NCBI GenBank assembly: GCA_039936115.1
Contig: JBDTIZ010000273.1
Location: forward strand, 1 to 5,600
DNA from: DATIJJ01 sp039936115
GTDB taxonomy: Bacteria; Pseudomonadota; Gammaproteobacteria; DSM-16500
Direction of reading: 5' to 3'
Length of the DNA: 5,600 nt
A model generated the notes under the pieces. It did no database searches. It had not been told where the DNA came from and saw nothing but the letters and a program-made list of their open reading frames with translations. The stretch's first letter is position 1; every line of letters starts with the position of its first letter. The translations under genes and the position numbers were made by a program. Shown in pieces: positions 1-5,450 of this stretch.

Positions 1-1
1 A

Positions 2-1198
2 AATATTACGTTTCCCGTTTTGACGCTGCTCTTTTTTGATTTGCAAACCAGCTTATTTCCGCCTGATACATCGTTTGCTGTGCGCAGTATGTGGTATGGA
101 TTATGTATTTCTATACCGAACGCTGTGAATCTTCTTGTTACACCTATTTTAAGTGCATTGTCTGATGAGTTTGGGCGCAAAAAAATTATTTTTATCGGAG
201 TGCTGGGCGCATTGATTTTTGCGTTAACAGCAGCATTTGGAATTTTGTGGGGCTCGCTGAGCATTTTGTTTCTCAGTAATGTGTTGCGCGGTGCATTTTC
301 GCGCACGAATCCAATTGCGCAAGCGGTGATTGGTGATATCAGTTCTAAAGAAAAAAAAATTATTTATATGGGATATTTGCAAACTGCAATTGCTCTCGGC
401 GCATTTTTAGGCCCTATTATGGGTGGTTATTTTGCTAAGCAATTTTTCTTTACTGAATTAAATTTTTCACTGCCCTTTTTTATCGCGGGGATTTTTGCAG
501 CCGTTAGCTGCTTGCTTACCGTCATCATTTTTAAAGAAACTCGAATTGAAAAAAGCAACTCTACACGCTGGAGTGAATTTAATTGGAAAACAATCAAAAA
601 AGTCTTCGCACATAAAGGTGTATTACGCATTTCAATTATTTTGCTGTTGAGCCAAATTAGTTGGAGCACTTACTATCAATTTATTCCGCCTATTTTGAAA
701 ACGGTGTTGAATGTTGATCCTCATCAACTTGGTATATTTGTGGGTTTGATCGCTTTTTGGTTGGCACTGGCAACTACATTTGGTATTCGTTTGTTAACGC
801 GTTTTCTGTCTATGCAGCACATTTTACTGTTTTCATTATATTTAGTTTTGCTGGGGACAATGTTGACGGTTGTGTTTTTTTTATTGCATCTGACGGGCAA
901 GTGGACTTTATTAATTTGGTTTGCAGCGATTCCGACAGCAGTGGGTGATGTGATTGCTTTTAGCTGTCTGACAACGCTTTATTCTGATGTGGTTGAGCGA
1001 CAAGAACAAGGCAAAGTAATGGGCGTTTGTTTTATTGTGATTGCTTTAATCTGGTCGATTACGGCGGTGTTGGGAGGCGTGTTGATGAGTATTTATGCCT
1101 TATTGCCGTTGATTGTGGCACCGGTTGGAATATTAATTGCGATTGGATTGTTGCAGTCTCGATTTGGAGAAAAAATTTGGGCACATCATCTTTTGTAG
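2..1198 (+). CDS. MFS transporter, TetA-like drug:H+ antiporter type (5' end outside window)
   Basis: This is an inner-membrane carrier of the major facilitator superfamily, probably a proton-driven exporter; the substrate cannot be read from the sequence. Numbering from the TTG at 20, residues 48-55 (SDEFGRKK) are motif A in the loop after TM2. R90 in LSNVLRG fits motif B in TM4. GAFLGPIMGGYF (127-138) is motif C, the signature of antiporters of the TetA/Bcr group. Hydrophobic segments alternate along the whole protein, with a polar central loop near residues 172-200. The frame stays open upstream of the TTG to base 2, and the extra residues (NITFPV) read as part of TM1, so the TTG is probably not the start and the true start lies before the window. 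The TAG stop at 1196-1198 is inside the GTAG of a REP element, so the last residues may not be the ancestral C-terminus. It converges on the gamma-lyase gene. Family call is firm; drug specificity is not. Confidence 0.9.
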   Translation, partial: NITFPVLTLLFFDLQTSLFPPDTSFAVRSMWYGLCISIPNAVNLLVTPILSALSDEFGRKKIIFIGVLGALIFALTAAFGILWGSLSILFLSNVLRGAFSRTNPIAQAVIGDISSKEKKIIYMGYLQTAIALGAFLGPIMGGYFAKQFFFTELNFSLPFFIAGIFAAVSCLLTVIIFKETRIEKSNSTRWSEFNWKTIKKVFAHKGVLRISIILLLSQISWSTYYQFIPPILKTVLNVDPHQLGIFVGLIAFWLALATTFGIRLLTRFLSMQHILLFSLYLVLLGTMLTVVFFLLHLTGKWTLLIWFAAIPTAVGDVIAFSCLTTLYSDVVERQEQGKVMGVCFIVIALIWSITAVLGGVLMSIYALLPLIVAPVGILIAIGLLQSRFGEKIWAHHLL

Positions 1199-1291
1199 GG
1201 GCAAACCTATGTATTCGCCCTCTCAATCGAAGAGATAACTTTTGCATATTCATATTAAGGTCGCAGGGCGAACACATAGGTTCGCCCCTAC
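1195..1291. repeat. REP doublet, copy 1 (two inverted GTAG hairpins)
   Basis: Two REP-like units face each other. The left unit starts with GTAG (1195-1198), followed by GGGCAAAC, loop CTATGT and ATTCGCCC (to 1220). The right unit is 1266-1291 read on the minus strand: its stem arms GGGCGAAC and GTTCGCCC pair perfectly (8 bp) and it ends in CTAC. The two units also pair with each other as 31-nt arms (1191-1221 with 1265-1295) with two mismatches, at 1203 and 1213. The 43-bp spacer (1222-1264) matches the reverse complement of the copy 2 spacer, apart from a few substitutions and a CATATT duplication at 1245-1256. TTTT precedes and AAAAA follows the element. A 5' GTAG joined to a palindrome is the pattern of REPs mobilised by RAYT (REP-associated tyrosine) transposases; no such gene is in this window. 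Confidence 0.85.
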
Positions 1292-1305
1292 AAAAATCCA
1301 AAGAT

Positions 1306-2460
1306 CTACCCCAATGCCTGATTCAAATCAGCTTTTAAATCCAGAACACCTTCAACCCCAACTGAAATCCGAATCAAACTATCTTTAATACCCAATTGCA
1401 GTCGCTGCTCAACTGGAATTGAGGCATGAGTCATAATCGCAGGATGTTCGATAAGACTTTCCACACCACCTAAACTTTCAGCGAGAGCGAATATTTCACA
1501 GCGCTCAAGCATACGCACAGTTGTTTGTAAGTCACCTTTTAATTCAGCGGTAATCATGCCGCCAAAATTCGCCATTTGTTTTTTGGCGAGTGCATGTTGT
1601 GGATGGCTCGCTAAGCCGGGATAAATAACACGCGCGACTTTAGGATGTTTTTCAAGCCAGCTTGCCAATTCCATCGCGTTGCTGCAGTGACGCTCCATAC
1701 GCAAGGATAATGTTTTTAAGCCACGCAAGGCGAGAAAACTATCAAACGGTCCTGCAATCGCGCCAACCGCATTTTGCAAAAACCCAATTTGTTCCGCGAG
1801 TTCTTTATTGTCACCCACTACCGCAATTCCCCCAATCATATCGGAATGACCATTGAGATATTTGGTTGCAGAGTGCACGACAATATCAAAACCAAGTTCA
1901 AGTGGACGCTGCAAAATCGGTGTTGCAAAAGTGTTGTCGGCAACCGTTATTAAACGATGTTTTTTTGCGATCTGAACGATTTGTTCAAGATCCGCTAATT
2001 TCAACATTGGATTGGTAGGTGTTTCAACCCAAATCATTCGTGTTTCAGGACGGATGCTCGCCAGAATATTTTCGGGTTTACTGAGATCGACGAAAGAAAT
2101 ATTAAGTCCCGCTGAACGTTTTCGTACGCGTTCTAAAATACGATAAGTACCACCATAAAGATCATCCATTGCGATAATGTGATCGTTAGGTTGTAAAAGT
2201 TCGAGTACGGTTGCAGTCGCCGCCATGCCGGATGCAAATGCAAATCCACGCTCGCCAGATTCTAAGTCAGCGACACATTTTTCAAAGGCTTCGCGAGTTG
2301 GATTGCGCGTGCGTGAATATTCGTAACCTTTGTGTTTGCCTGGGCTTTCTTGTACATAAGTCGATGTCGCATAAATAGGCGTCATCACAGCGCCCGTGGT
2401 TGGATCGGGGGATTGCCCGGCGTGAATGACGCGGGTTTCTAGAGATTGTTTTTCTTTCAT
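1306..2460 (-). CDS. cystathionine gamma-lyase (or gamma-synthase), PLP enzyme
   Basis: This is a cytosolic Cys/Met-metabolism PLP enzyme of 384 aa, full length for the family. The PLP-binding lysine is K200 in HSATKYLNGHSD. Other visible features are YEYSRTRNPT (46-55; Y48 and R50 contact the cofactor phosphate of the neighbouring subunit), the ASGMAAT phosphate loop (77-83), YGGT (102-105; Y103 stacks on the ring), DNTF (175-178; D175 at the pyridine nitrogen) and R364 in LIRIS for the substrate carboxylate. Gamma-lyases cleave cystathionine to cysteine, 2-oxobutyrate and ammonia; gamma-synthases make cystathionine from activated homoserine. Two things favour the lyase: the upstream cystathionine beta-synthase, and E338 in ESLIEHPA, where, from memory, E. 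coli MetB has serine and the human lyase glutamate. The ATG start has AGGA six bases upstream (2467-2470). Both flanks carry REP doublets. Family certain; lyase over synthase about 75%. Confidence 0.93.
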   Translation of the reverse strand: MKEKQSLETRVIHAGQSPDPTTGAVMTPIYATSTYVQESPGKHKGYEYSRTRNPTREAFEKCVADLESGERGFAFASGMAATATVLELLQPNDHIIAMDDLYGGTYRILERVRKRSAGLNISFVDLSKPENILASIRPETRMIWVETPTNPMLKLADLEQIVQIAKKHRLITVADNTFATPILQRPLELGFDIVVHSATKYLNGHSDMIGGIAVVGDNKELAEQIGFLQNAVGAIAGPFDSFLALRGLKTLSLRMERHCSNAMELASWLEKHPKVARVIYPGLASHPQHALAKKQMANFGGMITAELKGDLQTTVRMLERCEIFALAESLGGVESLIEHPAIMTHASIPVEQRLQLGIKDSLIRISVGVEGVLDLKADLNQALG

Positions 2461-2466
2461 GATAGA

Positions 2467-2470
2467 TCCT
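2467..2470 (-). promoter_or_regulatory. ribosome binding site of the gamma-lyase gene
   Basis: AGGA on the minus strand, six bases before the ATG at 2460. It lies just outside the REP doublet, separated from it by an A-rich stretch (2471-2481), so the element has not removed the translation signal. Confidence 0.7.
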
Positions 2471-2481
2471 ATAAAAAATAG

Positions 2482-2571
2482 GTAGGGGCGAACCTATGTG
2501 TTCGCCCTCCGGCCTTAATATTCAAATGTTATCGCTTTGATTGAGAGGGCGAACACATAGATTCGCCCTAC
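2482..2571. repeat. REP doublet, copy 2 (inverted relative to copy 1)
   Basis: This has the same architecture as the copy at 1195-1291. The left unit has GTAG (2482-2485), then a perfect 8-bp stem of GGGCGAAC (2486-2493) and GTTCGCCC (2500-2507) around CTATGT. The right unit (2547-2571, minus strand) has the same stem with one end mismatch (C2554/A2561) and has lost one G of the GGGG after GTAG. The 37-bp spacer (2509-2545) is homologous to the copy 1 spacer only when reverse-complemented, so the two copies lie in opposite orientation around the gamma-lyase gene. It fills most of the 121-bp gap between cbs and that gene, starting 10 bp after the cbs stop and ending 11 bp before the next ribosome binding site. 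If the genes are co-transcribed, the hairpins are in the mRNA. Confidence 0.85.
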
Positions 2572-2581
2572 AAAAATCGCA

Positions 2582-3535
2582 TTAATCAATAAATCCATTA
2601 CTCCGCATCCAATCATCATCCACAAATTTAGTGAGATAATTTCGAATGCCATCCGCCAAAATAACGACACATTTTTCGCCTTTTTTCAAACGTCCCGCAA
2701 CTTGCAAAGCGCCCCAAACGGCAGAGCCTGAGGAACCGCCAACAAGCAAACCTTCTTCGCGAATTAAACGACGTGCCATGATAAAAGAATCCTTATCATT
2801 CACTTTTATATATTCATCAACCAAGCTGTTATCCAATACATCGGGAATAAAATCGTAACCGATTCCTTCAACTAAATAAGAACAAATTTCAGTTCCGCCA
2901 CCGAGAATCGAACCGTAAGGATCGACACCGATGATTTGAATTTTGGGATTCACTTCTTTCATTTTTTTTGCAAGACCTGTAATCGTGCCGCCTGTTCCCG
3001 CTGAAATAACCACCATAGCGAGATTTTCACCCGCGTCATCGAGAATTTCTTGTGCGGTTGTTTGATAATGAATTTCTGGATTAGCAGGATTACTGTATTG
3101 ATTTAAGATGTGAGAATTCGGTATTTCTTTATTTAATTTTTTAGCCAGTGAAATATGACTCTCAGGATCATTCCAAGCGGCTGCAGTCGGTGTGCGATAA
3201 ATTTTTGCGCCTAACGCTTCAATGACAACTTGTTTTTCATGACTCATTTTTTCAGGCATGGTAATAATAATGTTATAGCCTTTTACAGCGCCGGTTAACG
3301 CTAAACCAATTCCCGTATTGCCCGATGTTGCTTCAATCAACGTATCGCCCGGTTTTATTTTGCCGGATTTTTCTGCCTCTTCGACCATTGCGATTGCGAT
3401 ACGATCTTTGGTGGAACCACCGGGATTAAAAAATTCACATTTTCCATAGATTTCACAAGGTAACTCTTGGCCTATTCGGTTGAGTCGAACTAATGGAGTT
3501 TTGCCCATGGTTTCTAAAATAGTATTAAATCGCAT
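2582..3535 (-). CDS. cbs: cystathionine beta-synthase, catalytic core only
   Basis: A fold-type II PLP enzyme of the cytosol that condenses homocysteine with serine (or an O-acylated serine) to cystathionine. The PLP lysine is K43 in NPGGSTKDR. TSGNTG (70-75) binds the substrate carboxylate, GTGGT (180-184) holds the cofactor phosphate, and S268 in GGSSGS should contact the pyridine nitrogen. What separates it from O-acetylserine sulfhydrylases (CysK) is MPEKMSHEK (93-101), the RTPTAAAWNDPESH region (114-127), the VEGIGYDFIPDVLD stretch (222-235) and the RNYLTKFVDDDWM ending (298-310), all closely like animal CBS. At 317 aa it lacks both the N-terminal heme segment and the C-terminal pair of regulatory CBS (Bateman) domains, so allosteric control by S-adenosylmethionine is unlikely. 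A strong ribosome site (AAAAGGAA, 3541-3548) precedes the ATG. It is 18 bp downstream of the secreted-protein gene and upstream of the gamma-lyase gene, suggesting one operon for reverse transsulfuration. Confidence 0.93.
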   Translation of the reverse strand: MRFNTILETMGKTPLVRLNRIGQELPCEIYGKCEFFNPGGSTKDRIAIAMVEEAEKSGKIKPGDTLIEATSGNTGIGLALTGAVKGYNIIITMPEKMSHEKQVVIEALGAKIYRTPTAAAWNDPESHISLAKKLNKEIPNSHILNQYSNPANPEIHYQTTAQEILDDAGENLAMVVISAGTGGTITGLAKKMKEVNPKIQIIGVDPYGSILGGGTEICSYLVEGIGYDFIPDVLDNSLVDEYIKVNDKDSFIMARRLIREEGLLVGGSSGSAVWGALQVAGRLKKGEKCVVILADGIRNYLTKFVDDDWMRSNGFID

Positions 3536-3553
3536 AATGCTTCCTTTTAATTT

Positions 3554-3997
3554 TTATGAAGGGCTTACGATAGTGAACGCTGTATCGCTATATTTTAAAA
3601 CTTTACAACGTGCAGTCGCGCGATTGGGTGTTAGATCACCTGTAAGAGTGACAATCATGGATTTCCCTGTCAGGATGCCGTTCTCTAAATGACAAAAGTT
3701 ATTGATGACCGCAAACCGGCCAAACTTTAGAGTGGATGCCACCACACGATAGGAGTGGCCATAGGTAAACGCGATCCAGAAATTATCATTATTTTTAATG
3801 TCGTATAGATAGGGCAACACTTGGCCGTTTTGTACATCACGAATGATTAACAACCAAGTTGGCTTACCCATTAGCGCACGGAAATTCGTAGTAATTTGTA
3901 TATTCTGTCCGAACGGATCTTGTGCATTAACCGCTGTTATGCTCAAGAAGGTGCTTAACGCTAGCAAAAATACTACGCAGATCTTTTTTAGTGTCAT
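3554..3997 (-). CDS. small secreted protein of unknown function
   Basis: I do not recognise a named family. From the ATG at 3997 the protein is 147 aa. It begins with a clear Sec signal peptide: MTLKK, a hydrophobic core (residues 6-22), and an AVNA|QD cleavage site after about residue 25. The mature part of about 122 aa has no further membrane segment and looks rich in beta strands. It holds two cysteines (C102 in NNFCHLE and C131 in ARCKV), a possible disulfide in the periplasm or outside the cell. Other recognisable patches are RDVQNGQVLPYLYDI (53-67), NFWIAFTYGHSYRV (72-85) and TLTGDLTPN (117-125). An in-frame ATG at 4048 would add 17 residues before the signal peptide and is less likely. 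The Shine-Dalgarno signal is weak. The gene directly precedes cbs with an 18-bp gap, so it may lead that operon. My impression that similar short exported proteins occur in Legionella/Coxiella relatives is from memory only. Confidence 0.75.
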   Translation of the reverse strand: MTLKKICVVFLLALSTFLSITAVNAQDPFGQNIQITTNFRALMGKPTWLLIIRDVQNGQVLPYLYDIKNNDNFWIAFTYGHSYRVVASTLKFGRFAVINNFCHLENGILTGKSMIVTLTGDLTPNRATARCKVLKYSDTAFTIVSPS

Positions 3998-4050
3998 GTT
4001 AGACTTTGGCCTAGTACGACTGGATTTAATTATTATCATATAACTCAACT
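3998..4050. promoter_or_regulatory. divergent promoter region between secreted-protein and SET genes
   Basis: These 53 bp are the only gap between two divergent genes, so signals for both directions must lie here or extend into the coding starts. The segment around 4025-4045 is A+T-rich and offers -10-like hexamers on both strands: TATGAT or GATAAT reading left, TATTAT or TATCAT reading right. No convincing -35 box at 16-18 bp spacing was found on either strand, so exact promoters cannot be placed. Confidence 0.35.
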
Positions 4051-4536
4051 ATGAAAGCTATGTTAACTCAAAAACATTTATACGTTAAAAAATCACCCAT
4101 TCACGGGATTGGTGTTTTTACTTCCGTCAATATTAAACAAGGTGAAGTGATTGAAGAATGTTATGGCATCGTCACTCATGGCGGTGACAAGTTACTTAGA
4201 GATTATTATTTTGGACCCACTGATGAGAACAAAGTTGTCTTAACCGGCTTTGGTCTGCTTTATAATCATTCCGATGAACCTAATGCGACATATAAATTCG
4301 ATGAAATAAATCGTATTATGCGATTTAAAGCAAAGCGATATATTTATGCTAATGAAGAAGTTTTCATTAGCTATGGAAAAAGCTGGTTTGATGATAGAAG
4401 AATGCCAGTTCAAAGAATGCCATTCTGGCGCAAAGCAGCGCGTTTTTGGTTAAATGCGCCACTGCGAGGATTGATAGTGTGTTGCGTATTATTTTTGTTA
4501 GCGAAACTTATTATTAATTATTTAACGCGCGTTTAA
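4051..4536 (+). CDS. SET-domain protein (putative lysine methyltransferase) with C-terminal membrane helix
   Basis: A compact SET domain occupies residues 8-115 of 161. Visible signatures are the N-terminal strand and GIGVF (19-23, part of the S-adenosylmethionine site), NHSDEPN (72-78, matching the NHSCxPN motif but with Asp for Cys) and NEEVFISYG (101-109, matching GEELxxDYG with the catalytic-type Tyr108). There is no cysteine-rich post-SET zinc motif. SET proteins transfer a methyl group to lysine; the target here is unknown. After a basic stretch (residues 116-136) comes a hydrophobic segment (139-158), a probable single membrane anchor that would leave the SET domain in the cytoplasm. 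An alternative start is the ATG at 4060; neither start has a clear ribosome site. The gene is divergent from the secreted-protein gene, and its last 23 bases overlap the end of dsbB on the other strand. The domain call is good; activity is not shown. Confidence 0.82.
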   Translation: MKAMLTQKHLYVKKSPIHGIGVFTSVNIKQGEVIEECYGIVTHGGDKLLRDYYFGPTDENKVVLTGFGLLYNHSDEPNATYKFDEINRIMRFKAKRYIYANEEVFISYGKSWFDDRRMPVQRMPFWRKAARFWLNAPLRGLIVCCVLFLLAKLIINYLTRV

Positions 4537-5011
4537 TTTGTAGCAAGCAAAGAAGCAAAAAGAAACCAAAACAAATAAACGACCATTCTGCTAAACTCAA
4601 ATGCAAAAATTCCCAGCCTTTTTGCGAACATTCAGCGGTACCTTGCATGATTTTCGCCATGACTTGATCAAAGGGTAAAGCGTTCATTAAATACTGCAAG
4701 CTAACACCGCAGTCTGCATTCGTATCTGGCGGTAAATGTTGCAACCAGACTTGTCGTCCAGATAGAAATAATCCTGACAATGCCATCAAGGCTGACATCA
4801 ACCCGACAAAGAGACGATAAATTTTTTTCTGACTGATTAAAACGCCAAGCAGAAAAAAAATACCGAGTAAGGTGAAAGAAATTCGTTGTAACAAACAGAG
4901 CGGACAGGGAATTAAACCGTCGTATTTTTCTAAATAAAAAGTGAGGCCGATCATCGCGATGATTGCGATGAAACCCATAAAATAAGTGGAACGTTCTGAG
5001 GTCAAATTCAT
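4514..5011 (-). CDS. dsbB: disulfide bond formation protein B
   Basis: An inner-membrane protein that reoxidises periplasmic DsbA and passes electrons to quinone. From the ATG at 5011 it is 165 aa, close to the usual DsbB length, with four membrane helices (about 11-28, 43-59, 66-85 and 143-160). Both redox pairs are present: CPLC (C36, C39) in the first periplasmic loop and C101/C128 in the second. Also present are QR (42-43) after CPLC and the GRQVWLQHLP stretch (85-94), where the arginine is in the quinone-proximal region. A TTG at 5029 in the same frame lies inside ruvX and is a poorer start. The chosen ATG is 2 bp after the ruvX stop, with AGAG five bases upstream inside the end of ruvX, pointing to coupled translation. 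Its 3' end overlaps the convergent SET gene by 23 bp. Possible clients in the window include the two-cysteine secreted protein (inference). Confidence 0.95.
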   Translation of the reverse strand: MNLTSERSTYFMGFIAIIAMIGLTFYLEKYDGLIPCPLCLLQRISFTLLGIFFLLGVLISQKKIYRLFVGLMSALMALSGLFLSGRQVWLQHLPPDTNADCGVSLQYLMNALPFDQVMAKIMQGTAECSQKGWEFLHLSLAEWSFICFGFFLLLCLLQIKRALNN

Positions 5012-5013
5012 AG

Positions 5014-5436
5014 TTACTCTGTTAGCCAATTTTGTAAAATTAATTGTGCAGCGACGCTGTCGACTTGTCCATCACGTAATGCTTTATAACCACCTTCAGC
5101 AAATATTCTTTCGCGCGCATCTTTGGTGCTTAAGCGTTCGTCCATTTCGTAAACCGGCACCTGGTAATGTTCATGCAATTGCGTTGCGAATTGCCGCGCG
5201 AGCTCAGTGATAGGTTGAGCTGTGCCATCCATATTCAGCGGAATACCAACGATTAAGCCATCGGGTTGCCAGGTTTTAATGAGTTTATCGAGCACATTCC
5301 ATTGTGGCACACCTTGCATTGCGTTAAGTGTTGCAAGAGGGCGTGCCGTTTTTGTGACAGTTTGTCCAACGGCAACACCGATTCGTTTCATGCCGAAATC
5401 AAAGCCGAGAAGGACGGTGTGGGTTGTTTTATTCAT
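5014..5436 (-). CDS. ruvX: RuvX/YqgF family nuclease (16S rRNA maturation / Holliday junction resolvase-like)
   Basis: A cytosolic RNase H-fold protein of 140 aa, the normal length. E. coli YqgF takes part in maturing the 5' end of 16S rRNA; members are also annotated as putative Holliday junction resolvases. The fold's acidic metal-binding residues are visible: D13 in GFDFGMKRIGVA (11-22), E100 in DERLST (99-104) and D126 in DSVAAQLIL (126-134). IVGIPLNMDGT (62-72) is the family's second signature. The ATG at 5436 is the first usable start because an in-frame TAA stands a few codons upstream. There is no ribosome site at normal distance: AAGGAG occurs at 5459-5464, 22 bases away, and a TATAAT box sits only eight bases before the ATG. 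The gene leads dsbB. In many proteobacteria yqgE/algH precedes it, but the 164 bp upstream here contain no gene. Confidence 0.95.
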   Translation of the reverse strand: MNKTTHTVLLGFDFGMKRIGVAVGQTVTKTARPLATLNAMQGVPQWNVLDKLIKTWQPDGLIVGIPLNMDGTAQPITELARQFATQLHEHYQVPVYEMDERLSTKDARERIFAEGGYKALRDGQVDSVAAQLILQNWLTE

Positions 5437-5444
5437 AGGGGGGG

Positions 5445-5450
5445 ATTATA
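5445..5450 (-). promoter_or_regulatory. candidate -10 box of ruvX-dsbB
   Basis: A consensus TATAAT on the minus strand, followed by a run of seven C and a T and then the ruvX ATG. Initiation about seven bases downstream of it would fall at or next to the start codon, giving a leaderless or nearly leaderless message. No good -35 hexamer is seen 16-18 bp upstream; a TTGTGG lies 20 bp away. The box match may be chance in A+T-rich DNA. Confidence 0.4.

Noticed and set aside
20..22. TTG as the start codon of the MFS transporter
   Set aside because: The frame is open to the window edge and the residues before it fit TM1; a ribosome site is not seen.
351..359. Run of nine A in the MFS gene as a frameshift or pseudogene sign
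   Set aside because: The reading frame is intact through the run and the protein keeps all MFS motifs; a slippage role cannot be shown from sequence.
1191..1296. REP doublet as a bidirectional intrinsic terminator between the convergent MFS and gamma-lyase genes
   Set aside because: On each strand the T-run comes before the hairpin and an A-run after it, the reverse of an intrinsic terminator. The element may still affect RNA ends, but the terminator pattern is absent. The same holds for copy 2.
1059..1301. Short minus-strand open frame running through REP copy 1 and the MFS 3' end
   Set aside because: It lies antisense to the transporter, has no ribosome site or recognisable protein features, and is a shadow of the MFS frame.
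3998..4048. ATG at 4048 as the start of the secreted protein
   Set aside because: It would place a charged 17-residue extension before a normal signal peptide and use almost the entire divergent promoter gap.
5012..5029. TTG at 5029 as the dsbB start
   Set aside because: It lies inside ruvX and adds six residues to an already complete DsbB; the ATG at 5011 directly follows the ruvX stop with a fitting purine-rich site.
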